64,000 nt of DNA from Mortierella sp. BCC40632 (Eukaryota; Mortierellomycota; Mortierellomycetes; Mortierellales; Mortierellaceae). Positions 32,787 through 44,383 of the stretch are shown here, piece after piece (the stretch's first letter is position 1; the number at the start of each line of letters is the position of its first letter). Where the stretch lies: contig WAEK01000028.1 of NCBI GenBank assembly GCA_011634665.1, positions 310,001 through 374,000 of the forward strand, read 5' to 3'. The position numbers and the translations under genes are program-made. Under the pieces are notes generated by a model. It made no database searches. It saw nothing but the letters and a program-made list of their open reading frames with translations, and had not been told where the DNA came from.

Positions 32787-34250
32787 ATGATCATCACCAT
32801 TGCCATTGCCCTCGGCGTTGCCAAAGGCCTTCTTATTCCTGAGCCAGCTGTCACCCTAACCAAGTCTTCCGACTCGACCACAGTTCTCGAGAAAAACCAA
32901 AAACAACAGAAGCAGGAAGCAACACTAACCGAGCAACCTAATGTGCCACAAGGGCAGACATCCCAGCCAGAGACTGCACCTGCATCTATCGAAAAAGTCA
33001 AGAAGGACAAACGCGACAAGAAGGACAAAAGCGAAAAGAAGGACAAGGGCGAAAAGAAGGACAAGGGCGAGATCTACCAAGAAGAACAGATTCCCTTCAT
33101 TTCCGTCGACGACTGCCACGCCTGTCCGACTCCATGTCAAGACCAGGATCATACTCACTACCCTTCGTACCTCAAGATGGATTACGAGACGCCTCTCCTT
33201 GGCTCTAGCAAACCCTATTCGCGTCATGTCCTGATCTCGACAGGTGTAAGCGATTGGGAAGTGTCAATCGATGATGACAAGGAATCACTTGCACCGTATC
33301 TCCAACAGGCGATCAATGATGGACAACAGAGACTCAAGGAAGCCAATGGCGGCAAAGATCTCCCCAGGATTGTCCTCACAAATTCTTCAAGGAAACCCGA
33401 GGATTGGACAGGCCCTGGTTGGCAAGTGATTATCCTCCCAGATCACATTGTTGTCAACAATGTTACGCCGGATCAGTGTGATGACTTTTTCGAAGCCTTC
33501 CTTACCCCCCCAGTTGGAACTTTGGTTGGCTCTATCCCATCCAACTCTCACAAAGAACTCGCTGTTGAGATTGATCTAGGCAACCGTCGTCAGGGAGAAC
33601 AGGCCAACTCTGTCACATCAACCAAAGGCTCGGACTGGACCACGACTGTGGACGCTACCAAGACATCCTCAGCGACTACTTTTACAACAACCAATACCTC
33701 CACTATCACCACAACCACCACAACCACCACAACCACAGCCAGTGGTTCATTTGAGACAAAGTCGACCTCGATCTCGGATGACTCATTGTCTAATGGACAT
33801 CACCACCACCACCACCACCACCCTCACTACCATGCTCCAGACCAGACTCAGGAGGTGACAGCAGGCAAGACAACCTTCTTGGCTCATCGATGGCAACCCA
33901 GAGGAGCTGTCATGATCTGCTCTCACAAGAAGCGCGACAATCGTTGTGGAAAGACGGCTCCTTATCTCTACAAAGAGTTTAAACAGCTATTGATGGCTAG
34001 GGACATCTACGGTGACGGCGAGGGAGACTTTGAGATTTGGAACATTAGTCATATTGGAGGACACAAATTTGCAGGCAACATCATTGTTCACCGAGACGAC
34101 GGCCTGGCAGTCTGGTACGGTCGTGTGGAGCCCTGTCATTGTCGAGCAGTTGTGGAGAGGACGATTGAGAAGGGCGAAGTGATCAAGGAGCTCTTCCGTG
34201 GAGGCATGATCGGAAGCTTTGATCCATCTCGAAAAAAGCTCGCATGGTGA
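32787..34250 (+). CDS. Apd1/sucrase-ferredoxin-like [2Fe-2S] thioredoxin-fold protein
   Basis: Single-exon gene of 487 residues. Members of the Apd1/Aim32 family bind a 2Fe-2S cluster through two Cys and two His and are linked to redox and drug tolerance. An N-terminal CHACPTPC motif is at residues 110-117. The C-terminal domain has CSHKKRDNRC (Cys pair in CX8C spacing) and ISHIGGHKFAGN (HX3H), matching the Apd1 Cys2His2 ligand pattern. Conserved C-terminal segments are VWYGRVEPCHCRAV and the final Trp. Unusual features: a lysine-rich block of KKDKGE repeats at about 75-95, a Thr run followed by a His run (HHHHHHHHPHYH) just before the C-terminal domain, and a short hydrophobic N-terminus (IITIAIALGVA) that could be a targeting or membrane segment. 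Physiological electron partner unknown. Confidence 0.85.
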   Translation: MIITIAIALGVAKGLLIPEPAVTLTKSSDSTTVLEKNQKQQKQEATLTEQPNVPQGQTSQPETAPASIEKVKKDKRDKKDKSEKKDKGEKKDKGEIYQEEQIPFISVDDCHACPTPCQDQDHTHYPSYLKMDYETPLLGSSKPYSRHVLISTGVSDWEVSIDDDKESLAPYLQQAINDGQQRLKEANGGKDLPRIVLTNSSRKPEDWTGPGWQVIILPDHIVVNNVTPDQCDDFFEAFLTPPVGTLVGSIPSNSHKELAVEIDLGNRRQGEQANSVTSTKGSDWTTTVDATKTSSATTFTTTNTSTITTTTTTTTTTASGSFETKSTSISDDSLSNGHHHHHHHHPHYHAPDQTQEVTAGKTTFLAHRWQPRGAVMICSHKKRDNRCGKTAPYLYKEFKQLLMARDIYGDGEGDFEIWNISHIGGHKFAGNIIVHRDDGLAVWYGRVEPCHCRAVVERTIEKGEVIKELFRGGMIGSFDPSRKKLAW

Positions 34251-35948
34251 ATTCACACACAAGAAGGAGAAATATTTTTGAGATCATTCTCGTCAATGAT
34301 AATAAAAACGCGTTATTTTTTCTTTCTTTCTTTTTCTTTTTAGGGAAATTTGGCCCACTTCATCCTCATTCCAACATGCCAACTTTTAGACTCTTCGATG
34401 AAAGATCAAATGAGGTGACTTTATCGGGATGACAACGTCGGAGCAAAACCGGGGTTTTTTATTTCTCTCTCTTTGGTGAGGATATCTTCCTGCCCTCCAG
34501 CTTCATAAGCTTCGTCTCGAACAGATTCAGATCCAACCAGTGCAAATGTACTGTCTTGGTGTAGCGGGAGTGGTATCGATATCTTTGCTTCTTTCTTGGC
34601 GTCACGGAGGCCGTTGGGTAAGGCTATTTTCTAAGGGGGTTTCACTACACATCCTCCTAAAATATGGAATTGCTCCGCAGTGGAATTGGTCTTGCCGGAA
34701 GTAGTTTAACGTCATAAGCGAGCTTCGGATATCGATTCTGCATGCTCAATGTTTCTTTCAGTGATACTATCAGATAGTTCAGAGACTATCTCTCAATGAC
34801 CGAGACTCGCAAGGGGAGCAAGGAGACGGTTTTGGTGCAGTTCAACCCTCAGGCAATGCAAAAGTTTCCATGGGGCTATGGCATAGTAAGGAGCACTTAC
34901 CTGGCGGTGGTCATTGGATAATGGTGTAGGTTGCTTGCTCAGTGGAATTTCTCTTTCAATGACATTGGAAAAAAGCTGTCTGTCACTCGAAGCTTCGGCT
35001 TTCGGGTTTAGAAACTAGATTGCTTTTTTTTTTTTTTTTTTTTTTTTTTGTTGCAATCGAGAATGAAAACGCACTAGATACCAAGTTGATTGTATGGCGA
35101 CATCATCCGAGAAAAGAGTTTTCTCCGCCTAGACTAGGGCTCCCCGAGTTCTCCAGCTATTGCTGGGATTGAGGTAGGGACAAAGAAGTCTTGGGATACT
35201 GCATCCTTCATCAAGAGGGCTGGTTGGAATATAATAGCATTTGCGAGTCTCTTCTTGGCGTTGAATGAAAGACGATAGAGATAAGGCAAAGGGTATCGAG
35301 ACACATGAAATGAGGTGAGGATGAGAGAAACCCTCTGTAATGCCAGGATTTATCATTCAACTTCTTATAGTTAAATGGTCCTGTCTAGAGGATATCGCCC
35401 TTGAGACTGTCTTGTGACATTTCTCTTTGTTCTTTGCCCTAAACATAAAAGTGCTACACGACTCCTGCGTGCTTTTCTTTGTATCTGAGTTTTCTAGCGA
35501 ATTAAGGAGAGATAAAAGGCCTGACTGTTTGATGCAGGGAATGGACGGCGAGACCAGTAAGAGTCTGGAGTAGGCAATGTAGGTCTGGTCCCAAAAGGTA
35601 CATCCATTGGTTGTCTGTCATGTAGTCGTAATAACAAACCGGCTCGTGCACGATATGTATCAATTGGTCGAGTGATACGAATCAGGTTACCTTGAATGCT
35701 GAACCAGTTTCATGTCCATTTTCAGCATGACACGTTAAGAGAACACGGAGCTTATCTCCAAGGTGGAACCTGTTATGACATGAGCATGCTGAAAAATCAG
35801 GTCTGCTATTTCAGTACTTCTTGACAAGAGAGGCCTGTTAGTGTCTCTCAGGAATCGGGAGTATTTGCAACATGCGAGGATATCATTCCCGGGGCATGCA
35901 CCCTTCCACCACCCCCTACTTCTTCTCTACCTTGTACAGATGCAGCCA

Positions 35949-35989
<41 letters not shown>

Positions 35990-36047
35990 TCTACTACACA
36001 CTTAGTCCGAGGTCGAAGATTGCCAGATTGACAAATAGGGCCAAAGA

Positions 36048-36087
<40 letters not shown>

Positions 36088-36946
36088 ATGAACATTCGAA
36101 AGTTCTTGACTTTCGGCGGTCTCGCTCTGTGGCCCGATTGAGATGGGGCTGTGAAGCGGGAAACTCTAAATATTATTTTTTCGCACCAAGGACCGAACAA
36201 AGAGTCTGAACAACCAGTTTTTTTTTTTTTTTTTGTACACTAGTGCTTTCAAGACAGAATATCCAACAACAGGCCCTGCATTTTTTTTTCTTCTTCTTTT
36301 ATTCTCTCCTTTCAAGGTATTCCTGCGTGTGTGAAGTGTCGGATCATTTTTTTCCTCGTCAAGCTTTTCCTTTTGGTTATCACTCCAACATATACGTAAA
36401 GTTCCAGCAGGGGTCAATAAAAAAAAAAAAAAGAAAAAAGAAAAAAAGAGAGAGAGAGAAAGAATACATCTCCTTTTGAGCTCTTTATCATCTCATTTTC
36501 CCTTTCATTCTCATGGGCTGTTCTAACCATCGCCTGAGGTGATAAAAATAGATGTGGGGATGCGTAACGCGCGGCCGAGAACAATGTTTTTTTTTTCCTC
36601 CTGAGTTTATTCCTGCTTCCTTAAAGTATTGGTCAGGGTGAAGGGGTCCAGCCGACCTTGAAGATCGTGTGCAAAAAAGAAAAGAAAAGAGAAAAGAAAA
36701 AGAAAAAGAGGAAGCAAAAGATTGAAACAAAAACTGGTATAGGCCCATTGAAAAGGCATGAATCTAGTCAACAAAAAAGAAAAAAGAAAAAATAATAATA
36801 ATAAAAAGAAAAAGAAAAAAGAGAGCGGTAAAAAAAAAAGAGAAAAAATACAGAAGATGAAAGAAAGAAAGAAAAGAAATAGCCACGACACTTCAATTAC
36901 TTTCCATGAAAGAGAAAAGGAAAAAAAGAGAGAGGTGCTGAATCAT
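34251..36946. other. 2.7-kb intergenic region with no recognised gene
   Basis: Between the 3' ends of the Apd1-like gene (+) and the desaturase gene (-). No frame longer than about 90 residues makes sense. Notable content: T run at 35025-35049, an A38/T36 inverted arrangement at 35950-36086, and A-rich sequence at 36420-36900. Short fragments may be decayed coding sequence, but I cannot name them. Confidence 0.6.
35950..36086. repeat. A38...T36 fold-back structure
   Basis: A 38-bp A run (35950-35987) and a 36-bp T run (36051-36086) flank 63 bp whose ends are also inverted (ggtct at the left, agacc at the right). The whole stretch can fold into a hairpin of about 40 bp or more. It could be a small fold-back element or two independent homopolymers. 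Confidence 0.6.
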
Positions 36947-38407
36947 TTAGATATCCTTCTTCTCTTGAGGAGTGATCCTTTGCGCCTCAACAAACTCGCT
37001 GGCCTCATGCTTGGCAACCTCAAGGAAGAATCCAACTTGGTCCGCAACATCCTTGAGAGCCGAGTAGACAATGTGATTGCCCTTGGCAAAACCATGAATA
37101 TGATAAGTCAGTCCGACCTCCTTACAAAATTCCTTCACGTACGGCTGTGCGGACCGAAGGTTGTGGCGAGGCATACGAGGGAAAAGATGGTGAATCGCCT
37201 GGAACTGGAGTCCGCCGTGGAACCAGTCCAACCATGTTGGGCAATCGACATCCATCGTAGTCCGGAGCATCTTTGCGGCAAAAGACTCGGAATCCCCAAG
37301 TTCTTCAGTCGACATGCCAAAGTGCGAGAGTGTGATCTGGACATGGAGCATGAACGTGAACATGTGCGAGATCATCACGTAGGTAAAGATGTCACCCCAG
37401 GTAGGCAATTGCTTCAAGAAGAGTGGGTACCAGATCCAGTAGACTGCCAGACCCAAAAGCTCCTGCTTACGGTAGGGATAGACGGGCTCCTTGATCAAGA
37501 AAAGCATCGACTGGACATAGAGGTTAAACCGACCAAACATCATGATAGGATAGTAGAGGTTGTGTTGGTACGAAACAAAGAACTGAGCAACGCGGTCAAA
37601 CACCATTTCCTTCTGGTGGTAGGTCGAGAAGAAGCCACGGAAGATCCTAGTGGTGACAGCGAAGAAGGGCAGATGCTGGATATCTGGGTCGTGAATAGGA
37701 TGGTTGGTGACAATGTGGTGGACGTAGTGCGACTTTTTCCACCAGCCGATCGAGAGGCCTCCCAGGAAGTTGGCCAAGAAGATACCGATGCCATTGTCGA
37801 TCTGAAGATTGTGCGAAATCGAGTTGTGGCCAGCGTCGTGGGCAAAGAACGAGATCTGGTGCCAGAACATGGCGAGACAGAGAGCAGAGGCAATGTAGTG
37901 CATCGTGCAAGTGCCATAGAGGTTCAACACGATCGCCATCGTGTACAAAGTCAGGTACCGCGAGAATTCCCAAGCGTAGTTGGTGTAATTGGTCTCGAAC
38001 AGACCATCCACCTTGAGTCGGTCCTCCACACGCTTGTAGGCTGCCGAGACCAGAGCTGACTGGGCCTCAAGGATCTCATCCTTAGTGCGTGGGTGCGAGC
38101 CAACTAGGGGAGCAAAGTCAGGGTCACACTCGCGCGGCAAAAAGTCGGCGATCTCAAAATACTTGATCTTTTTCTGCAGCACGTAATCCGGATGGAGTGC
38201 CCGAACCTCATCGGTACAGTCGCGACCAATGCAATGACGGATGGCAAGTTGACCACCTGGATGATGCTTGATCCATTTGTCGAGCTTGTAGACCTTTTGG
38301 TTGACGACAATGAGGATCTCTCCAGCCTTGCATCGGGCGTCAAGCTCAGAACGCGAGATGATGTTGCGCGTGGCCTTTGGCTCGACGTAGGTGGATTCTG
38401 GAGGCAT
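36947..38407 (-). CDS. Cytochrome b5-fused front-end desaturase, probably sphingolipid delta-8 desaturase
   Basis: Intronless 486-residue ER membrane enzyme that would add a double bond to the long-chain base of (glucosyl)ceramides using electrons from its own cytochrome b5 domain. The b5 domain is at about 15-90 with the haem-ligand HPGG motif (KWIKHHPGGQLAIRHCIG). Histidine boxes: HDAGH, then HYVHHIVTNH and the front-end signature QFQAIHHLFPRMPRHN, in which Gln replaces the first His. Membrane spans surround the boxes. A FWHQISFFAHDAGH segment and an aromatic, Trp-rich body favour the sphingolipid delta-8 group over fatty-acid delta-6/delta-5 desaturases, but only a phylogeny could settle this. 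The ATG at 38407 gives the full b5 domain. CT-rich sequence lies upstream on the coding strand. Confidence 0.88.
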   Translation of the reverse strand: MPPESTYVEPKATRNIISRSELDARCKAGEILIVVNQKVYKLDKWIKHHPGGQLAIRHCIGRDCTDEVRALHPDYVLQKKIKYFEIADFLPRECDPDFAPLVGSHPRTKDEILEAQSALVSAAYKRVEDRLKVDGLFETNYTNYAWEFSRYLTLYTMAIVLNLYGTCTMHYIASALCLAMFWHQISFFAHDAGHNSISHNLQIDNGIGIFLANFLGGLSIGWWKKSHYVHHIVTNHPIHDPDIQHLPFFAVTTRIFRGFFSTYHQKEMVFDRVAQFFVSYQHNLYYPIMMFGRFNLYVQSMLFLIKEPVYPYRKQELLGLAVYWIWYPLFLKQLPTWGDIFTYVMISHMFTFMLHVQITLSHFGMSTEELGDSESFAAKMLRTTMDVDCPTWLDWFHGGLQFQAIHHLFPRMPRHNLRSAQPYVKEFCKEVGLTYHIHGFAKGNHIVYSALKDVADQVGFFLEVAKHEASEFVEAQRITPQEKKDI

Positions 38408-38654
38408 GGCTGTGATGAGCTTGCACAGATGAGACTAAGGAGAAGGGATAGAAGGAGGCGGGTTTATGGAAAGAATGAGAGATAGCCAGGCACCGGAGGA
38501 GAGGGCGTTGAACGGGGCGGAAGAGGGCGATTACAGCCCAGAGATGGTCGGAAGAAGGGAAGGGAAGGGGAGACGGGGTCGAGGAAGAGGAAGAGGAAGA
38601 GGAAGAAGTGAGGAAGAAGGGTAAAGAGGAGAGAAGAGGGAGAGGAGGGAGAGA

Positions 38655-38715
<61 letters not shown>

Positions 38716-40356
38716 AAGTGAGAAAGAAAGAAAGAAAAGAACAGAAAAAGATAGAGCAAAGGTGGGAAACTGGGGCCTTTTCGCAAAACAAGGCTGCCCA
38801 GGCTGTTGTCTTTCTCTCAATCTCGCGTCTCTTTTTTTCTCTATCTCGCGCACCTTCTTGTCCCATTCCTGGTCTATCCCGGCGACACAACCCCGCGACA
38901 CAGAGACTCACACAGCTCGCATGCAGGTCTTATGGTCGTCTTGTCCAGCCCCTCCTCCGCTCCATCTTTCCTCTTCTTATACAGCTCCTCGCTGTCTGGC
39001 TATACTATTACCAGGCACCGGCGACCCTGGCAGCGGTCATCGATGAGAGAGGGGGAGCGGTGGGGAAGCGGGTGGGAAAAGCAAACAGCCAAAAAAAAAA
39101 AAAAAAAAAAAAAAAATGGTCTGGAGCTTAGCGTTCCTGTCCTTCCTCAGATTCTTATTGCCCTTTTGCTTCGACCAATCATTCGTGGGGCGCTCACCAC
39201 TCCCCTGCCTGTCGCCCCCCCCTGCCTCTGGAGCCATTACTGGATCCCTATTTTCTACTCTCCGTCTACCTGGGTGGCTTTATGCCGTCAATACTGGCAC
39301 CCGCCCCGCTTCACTGGGTTTGGTCCGCCTGTCCGGAAGACGGGAGAGTCCAGGGCCGAGCAGCCGGGCGTAAAAAGAAGAAGAAAAAAAGGGACGATAG
39401 AAAACAGCCTGTACGCCCCTCACCTCCTTTCTTCCTCCGACTTGTCGTCCACCAACAATCGTGATGACCAGACTCGGACCATTGTCATACCTCTCCACTT
39501 CTCTCTTTTTTTTTTCTTTTCCATTTTTTTTCTTCCACGCCCTCAACTCATCCGATGGTCCGATTTTTTGCAAGGGCTCTCAAACATGGCTGTCGAGCAA
39601 CCAGAGATGCAGACCCAATGGTCCGCCTCTCGGCCCACTCGAACGATGCCTGAGTGGGACCAATCTTCTGCTTCTCACACTCTTAACCCACTTTGAGTTT
39701 GCCACTTGGTGGTACCACAAGGCCAGAAATATAAAACGGGTTTTCTCTCGTTTGCTCTCAGGAACATATCCAAAACGAATACCCACACTAGTGTCTTTCC
39801 CACCCGCCTCCTCACTTTTTCTTCTCCTCCTTCATTCGCCTGGACGCTCGGATTCCGTACCATCGTCAAAGAGAGGCAGAGAAGAAGATGTATCCTGCGA
39901 GTAGCCGTGCACAAACACGATCAGCACTGATAGGCCACTTGGGGAAAGCGGATGCTGACATACAGCAACACGAGTGTGACATGTGCTTTCCAGCGTATGA
40001 GATCACATTATGGGCGTAGAAAAGAGTAAAAAAAGGGGGAATGCGTCTTGCACCACTGCAAACAGAGAGATGTAGATTGAATTTTTTTTTTTTTGGTCAG
40101 TCAGGGACAATATTTGGCAGAAAGGGGTCGATAAGTAGGTAGGTGGTGGTGGGGAGGAGGGGAAGGCGGGAGAAGAGGGGGGGAGCGGAAGAGAAAGAGG
40201 ATTTTGGGGAGGTGAACGAGCAAGAAATGGACGGCTAGAGAAAAGGAGGGAATGTAAAAGATAGCGTGAAGTTCTCCCCAACTGTCCTGGTGTGATCCTC
40301 TTCCTTCTCCCTCTGTTGGAGTAGGAAGTCGCTTTTTTTTTGTGGTCATGCACCGT
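38408..40356. promoter_or_regulatory. Upstream region of the desaturase gene
   Basis: Noncoding. Contains (GA)n at about 38648-38711 (CT on the desaturase coding strand, about 240 bp before its ATG), an A run at 39091-39116 and CT-rich sequence near 39400-39560. No gene recognised. The tandem array starts at its right edge. Confidence 0.5.
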
Positions 40357-41454
40357 CTCAAAATTGGAAACGAATGTCTGGATTTACACTGACACTTTCA
40401 GCACCAACTGTGAGTAACCAACGCTCTAGTGCGTCCTTTTATCCCATCGATCAAAGAAAAACAAAGACATGTCCAAAGTCAATTGTTGTGAGATCAACGA
40501 TTGTTGTTGTATCTTGTGTATGAGTCTAGTATTTTCTCTCTCTCTCTCTCTCTCTCTCTCCCTTCAAAACCGCCCAATTGCTCATGTTTGCAGGAAGCTT
40601 AATCCGGTCACTGTTGTGTTTGGTTTGACCATTGGGAAGTTGCTGTTGTTGTTGTTGTTGTTGTTGTTTTTATCTCACTACGTACCAAACAACCTAACGA
40701 GGAAAAAAAAAAAAAAAAAAAAAAAAAAAGAAAAGAGAGGAACGAGCAACTACTCTTGGTCCTACCAAGCACAAAAAAATCGAGATTCATACCTCTGTGG
40801 CCGCCAGCAGTGGATCAAAAAGCACAGCAGAACTCAGAAAAGAACGGTTCTAATTCATTTTTTTCATTTTTTTTTTCATTTGTCCAATAGCTCAATTATT
40901 TTGGCTTTTGGCGTCGGACTTCAGCCCTGAGCCAAAAAAAAAAAAAAAAAAAAAAAAAAGTCCGAGCTATTATAGGAAAGCAGCGTCCTCAAGGATATCA
41001 GTTTTAGCCACCCTCCAGGCTCAGGAACAGAGGGCTCAGGGAGCACACCTCTCTAGAATTCAATTTGGCTTGAAGCCGTAGGGACAAGAGGGAGGAGTTG
41101 AGGGAGAGGGAGGCTGTCAGATGGATCTGTCAGCCCTTTTCTAGGTCAGGGGGTATCGAGTCTAGGCTAGTCTGATTTGTAGGTCTACATTTTTTTTTTT
41201 TTTTTTTTTTTTTTACGTCAGATGGGCAAAGGTTTTTCTGTCGTTCATGCACGTCAACGGGCATTATGCACCTTTATTCAGACTCTCTCGACTCTCACAG
41301 AGTATGTGTTGATGCATGCTACGAATCAGGGCGGACTAGTTTCCTCCAAATTAAAGCAAGAAAGTATGCAGATGGAGGAGGAGGAGAGGGGAGAGAGAGA
41401 GAAAGTGAATTCTCACCGCCTGGCGTAGTCTATATTTCGAAAAAGAGAAAATGA

Positions 41455-41847
41455 GACACGTCTGGATGTCAAAGTCACTCGAGTTCAGCAAAACCGTCAC
41501 GAAGAGTGCCAAATGATGCGCGGATCCTCCTTGGCCAAGAACATGAAGTTGTTCTCCGTCAAAGCTCCTCGCTCGGATACCCCTTACTTGGGTGGTCAGC
41601 ATTCGAGATCAGATATCTTTCTGGATGATAATCCTGAGCCTGAGGTTTACTCTGATCATCCAGCTTGGGCTGCCCCTGATGATGTCAACACAGTGGCATA
41701 ATCACTCACCTCGTAGAACGCACCTGGCCTGAGAGAAATCACCTGGAGCATACCAACTACGAGAGTCGGTGGAGGTGAAGCCAAAGTGATCATATTGGCT
41801 GACATGACACAAAAGGCGACCAACGAGAATGTGACCAACGAAGGCAT
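41455..41847 (-). pseudogene. Broken Kre9/Knh1-like secreted protein gene
   Basis: Degenerate relative of the three intact genes in this array. The start is preserved (MPSLVTFSLVAFCVMSANM, signal-peptide-like). The domain start is recognisable (MLQVISLRPGAFYEV against LQVTSPKSGVVYKV), but the frame then drifts and stops near 41656. The second half (RIIIQKD ... VRGIRARSF ... NSSDFDIQ) is readable only in another frame, and the normal stop after FDIQ is lost. The equivalent of the conserved TATA element near 41938-41963 has been replaced by a T run. Confidence 0.8.
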
Positions 41848-42725
41848 GTGCACAGCGGGGAAGATGGAAGGGTTACTTTTTATGAGGTGGAGAGGACTTG
41901 GAATACAAGGGATAGGTAGGTAGTGACCGCGCCTCTTTTTTTTTTTTTTTTTTTTTTTTTTATAGATCAAGAACTAAGAACTATCGGGTGCTGTATATAT
42001 TCCTTTGTGGGTAGATTAGTGTCTACGAAAAACTGCTGTCTGTGCTAACTTCTCGTGAAAACCTCGAATGGGAACACTACTAATTGGCGTACAAGCAAAG
42101 GGAGATGTTGGAGTCAAAGTTTATCCTTTTGTCCGTCATAAGTTGCATAGTACACCCGCAAAAATTGATAGCGAAAACGCCCCAAAAGCAACGAAGGGAT
42201 ATTATTTTCTTGGCAGCTCTGCTATGTGCCCTTGAGTCCACCAGCAGTCTTTGATGTTAGTAGAGGGTTGACAGTGCGCAGGTAGTTTTCGGTATGAGGT
42301 TGCACTGGACCATTTGTTGGGCTCCTCCCTACTTGGAAAAAGACCTAGAGAATTGGGAAAAAAGTCTGCAGTGATGAGAATACAATAGTACAGCTACCTG
42401 GCTGAGGTGTCAAACAATACACGAGCGTCATTCTTGGCTAGGTTGAGTTTAATTCGCGTGCTGCCCATCGGAAGAGAGCGATCGGTAAGGCTACCCTCCT
42501 CAACTAGACTATGGAAATTTCTGTATCAAATTCTTCCCTTCCTTACCTCCAAGAAAGCTATTGACCGATGAAGGCACGATTGGCACCTGTTTAGATAAAC
42601 TAGCTCCACAAAACACCTATGAAGGGTTAACCATTCCGTGTATAGGTTTTTATCTACAAGAGTCAGAAGTGATGGTGCCATGCTATTCCTGTTTCGCATA
42701 CGGACAACTCTGTTTCTTGTTCGTG
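41848..42725. other. Spacer of array unit 1
   Basis: No coding sequence. It holds diverged copies of the spacer found intact in units 2-4, for example the lysine/arginine-rich stretch around 42560-42725, which corresponds to 44740-44830. Confidence 0.55.
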
Positions 42726-42965
42726 TTGTTTGAGTATACGTACTCCTCCCAACGAGCATCTTTAACGACCATTTCTCTATATTGAGTACATTGACAACAA
42801 CAGAATCATTCCAGGAGAATGAGTCAGGACTCGGTGCTGCAGTCTGTAGAACTATTGATTTGGGAAAACGCCAACAACAACTTGCAATCGACTGTGTTCT
42901 TATTTGAAGGCTTCTACCTCAACCAAGGTTTGCAAAGCAAGGTAGGCGGAAGAAATTGAAAGAAA
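42726..42965 (-). pseudogene. Relic of capping-enzyme exon 7
   Basis: Plus-strand sequence from gtgttgtttgagtatacgta to gcaaggtaggcggaagaaat aligns by eye, with many substitutions and small indels, to the exon encoding LKWKPPSENTVDFKL in the intact gene (52379-52558) and to its flanking intron. No open frame remains. Neighbouring capping-enzyme exons are not detectable here. Confidence 0.6.
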
Positions 42966-43516
42966 TGGATCTTTGTATTTACTTTCAGTGACTCTACTTG
43001 CGTGCTTTTATATCTTACAAGGATACATCATACCCTCACATCGAGTTGTTTTTAGGAAACCATACTCAGGATCAGGTCCAGTAAGCTAAGAAAGCACACT
43101 ATCTCTAGAATCTTGTCTCTGCTGGTTTGCCTTGAAGCCATGTAGTCAAAAAGAATGGAGCTGTCAGATGGATTGCCCAGTCTTTGTTTGGATTGCTAGC
43201 AAAAGAAAGAAAGAAATGTTAAGGAGGAAAGTCTGGATGAGTCTACAATCTGCGCGAATATGGTATTCACTCCAAGAAAAAGGATGCCTTTTTTTTTTTT
43301 TTTTTTTTTTTGCCGTTCATGCATGTCAATGGGCAGTATGCACCTTTGTTTAGATACTCTTGGGTCTCACAGAACAATACGTGTATACGTTTCGGCGAAC
43401 ATGACAGATTAGGATGGACCGGCTTCCACCAAATTAAGCAAGCAAGTATGCAGAAATGGAAGAGGAGAGAGAAGAATTCTCTCCGCCCAGGGTTTTATTG
43501 TTTTCTCTGACATTTT

Positions 43517-43954
43517 TTATGGCTGAATATCAAAGTGACCCGAGTAAACAAAACCACCCCGAGGAATGTCGAACGAGACTGCGACACGGAATTTGGCAGT
43601 GGGTTGTTCCTTGATGCGGTACTCCTTCTTGGCCAAGATCTTGAAGCCATCCTTTGCCAAAGTTCTTGCTCGGACCTCCCCCAATTGAACATTCAACAGT
43701 GGACGATTCACAGCCTTCTGGATGGTAATTGTAAGCTTGGGATTCTTCTTGTACATTTCGCTTGAAGTACCGTTGACGATCTCAATCTTGAGAGGAATAT
43801 AGTCTCCAACTTTGTAGACAACACCTGACTTGGGGGAAGTCACTTGCAAAATATCGGTTGCAGGATGAGCTGGTGGTTTAGCCAGAGTAGTCATCATGGC
43901 CGACATAGCGCAGAGAGCAACCAACACGAATGTGACAAACGAAGGCTTGTACAT
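43517..43954 (-). CDS. Small secreted Kre9/Knh1-like protein, copy A
   Basis: Intronless, 145 residues. N-terminal signal peptide about 1-25 (MYKPSFVTFVLVALCAMSAM, then MTTLA). The mature part starts ILQVTSPKSGVVYKVGDYIP, which resembles the Ig-like N-terminal domain of Kre9/Knh1 and of Ser/Thr-rich GPI-anchored fungal wall proteins (pattern: SP, G, Y/W, G, P/V, I). No GPI signal or Ser/Thr-rich tail is present, so it is a stand-alone secreted domain. The second half, KLTITIQKAVNRPLLNVQLG through FDIPRGGFVYSGHFDIQP, is shared with the paralogues. Wall or extracellular location is likely; the molecular role is unknown. A TATA element lies 139 bp upstream of the ATG. Confidence 0.8.
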   Translation of the reverse strand: MYKPSFVTFVLVALCAMSAMMTTLAKPPAHPATDILQVTSPKSGVVYKVGDYIPLKIEIVNGTSSEMYKKNPKLTITIQKAVNRPLLNVQLGEVRARTLAKDGFKILAKKEYRIKEQPTAKFRVAVSFDIPRGGFVYSGHFDIQP

Positions 43955-44092
43955 GGTGAGGAGAAGGAAGAGTATAGTATAAAGTGTGTGAGAGAAGATA
44001 AGTTGTGGTGTAGAGCTGGTTGTGATGGATTACTTTCTGATATCTGGAAGGGACTTGAAGCACACAGAGTAGGCAGATAGTGACCTCGCATC

Positions 44093-44101
44093 CTTTTTAT
44101 A
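44093..44101 (-). promoter_or_regulatory. TATA box of secreted-protein copy A
   Basis: TATAAAAAG on the minus strand, 139 bp before the ATG at 43954. The element and its flanks (cttggtctgtataaaaagg) are conserved at the same distance in copies B and C. Confidence 0.7.
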
Positions 44102-44350
44102 CAGACCAAGGACTCAGAACAACCTACACCGTGCACGCTCTCTGGTGGACAGACCAATGTCCACGAAAGACTATAATTAGGGTTGACTTTCCACAGGATT
44201 CTCTGAATGTTAAAGCTGTCAGGTGGGGTCGCATTCAAACAAAGGGAGATGTAAGAGACAAGTGAACACTGTCTTCTCGGTAGCTTTGCTTTACGCCCTT
44301 GGTTCCAGCAAAGATCTTCAATGTTGGCTTGACATTAATGGAGCACAGAC

Positions 44351-44383
<33 letters not shown>

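Larger units (their letters stand above)
40357..42965. repeat. Tandem array unit 1 (oldest, most decayed)
   Basis: Begins with a sequence shared with 46261 and 49771 (tctcaaaattggaaac, then a conserved stretch through ttgttgt and gtatgag at 40381-40530). Contains a broken secreted-protein gene (41455-41847) and a relic of one capping-enzyme exon (42726-42965). Poly(A) and poly(T) tracts at 40702-40729, 40934-40959 and 41190-41214 interrupt it. Confidence 0.75.

Noticed and set aside
36758..38059. 433-residue plus-strand frame opposite the desaturase
   Set aside because: Exact antisense of the desaturase coding sequence; all histidine boxes are on the minus strand.
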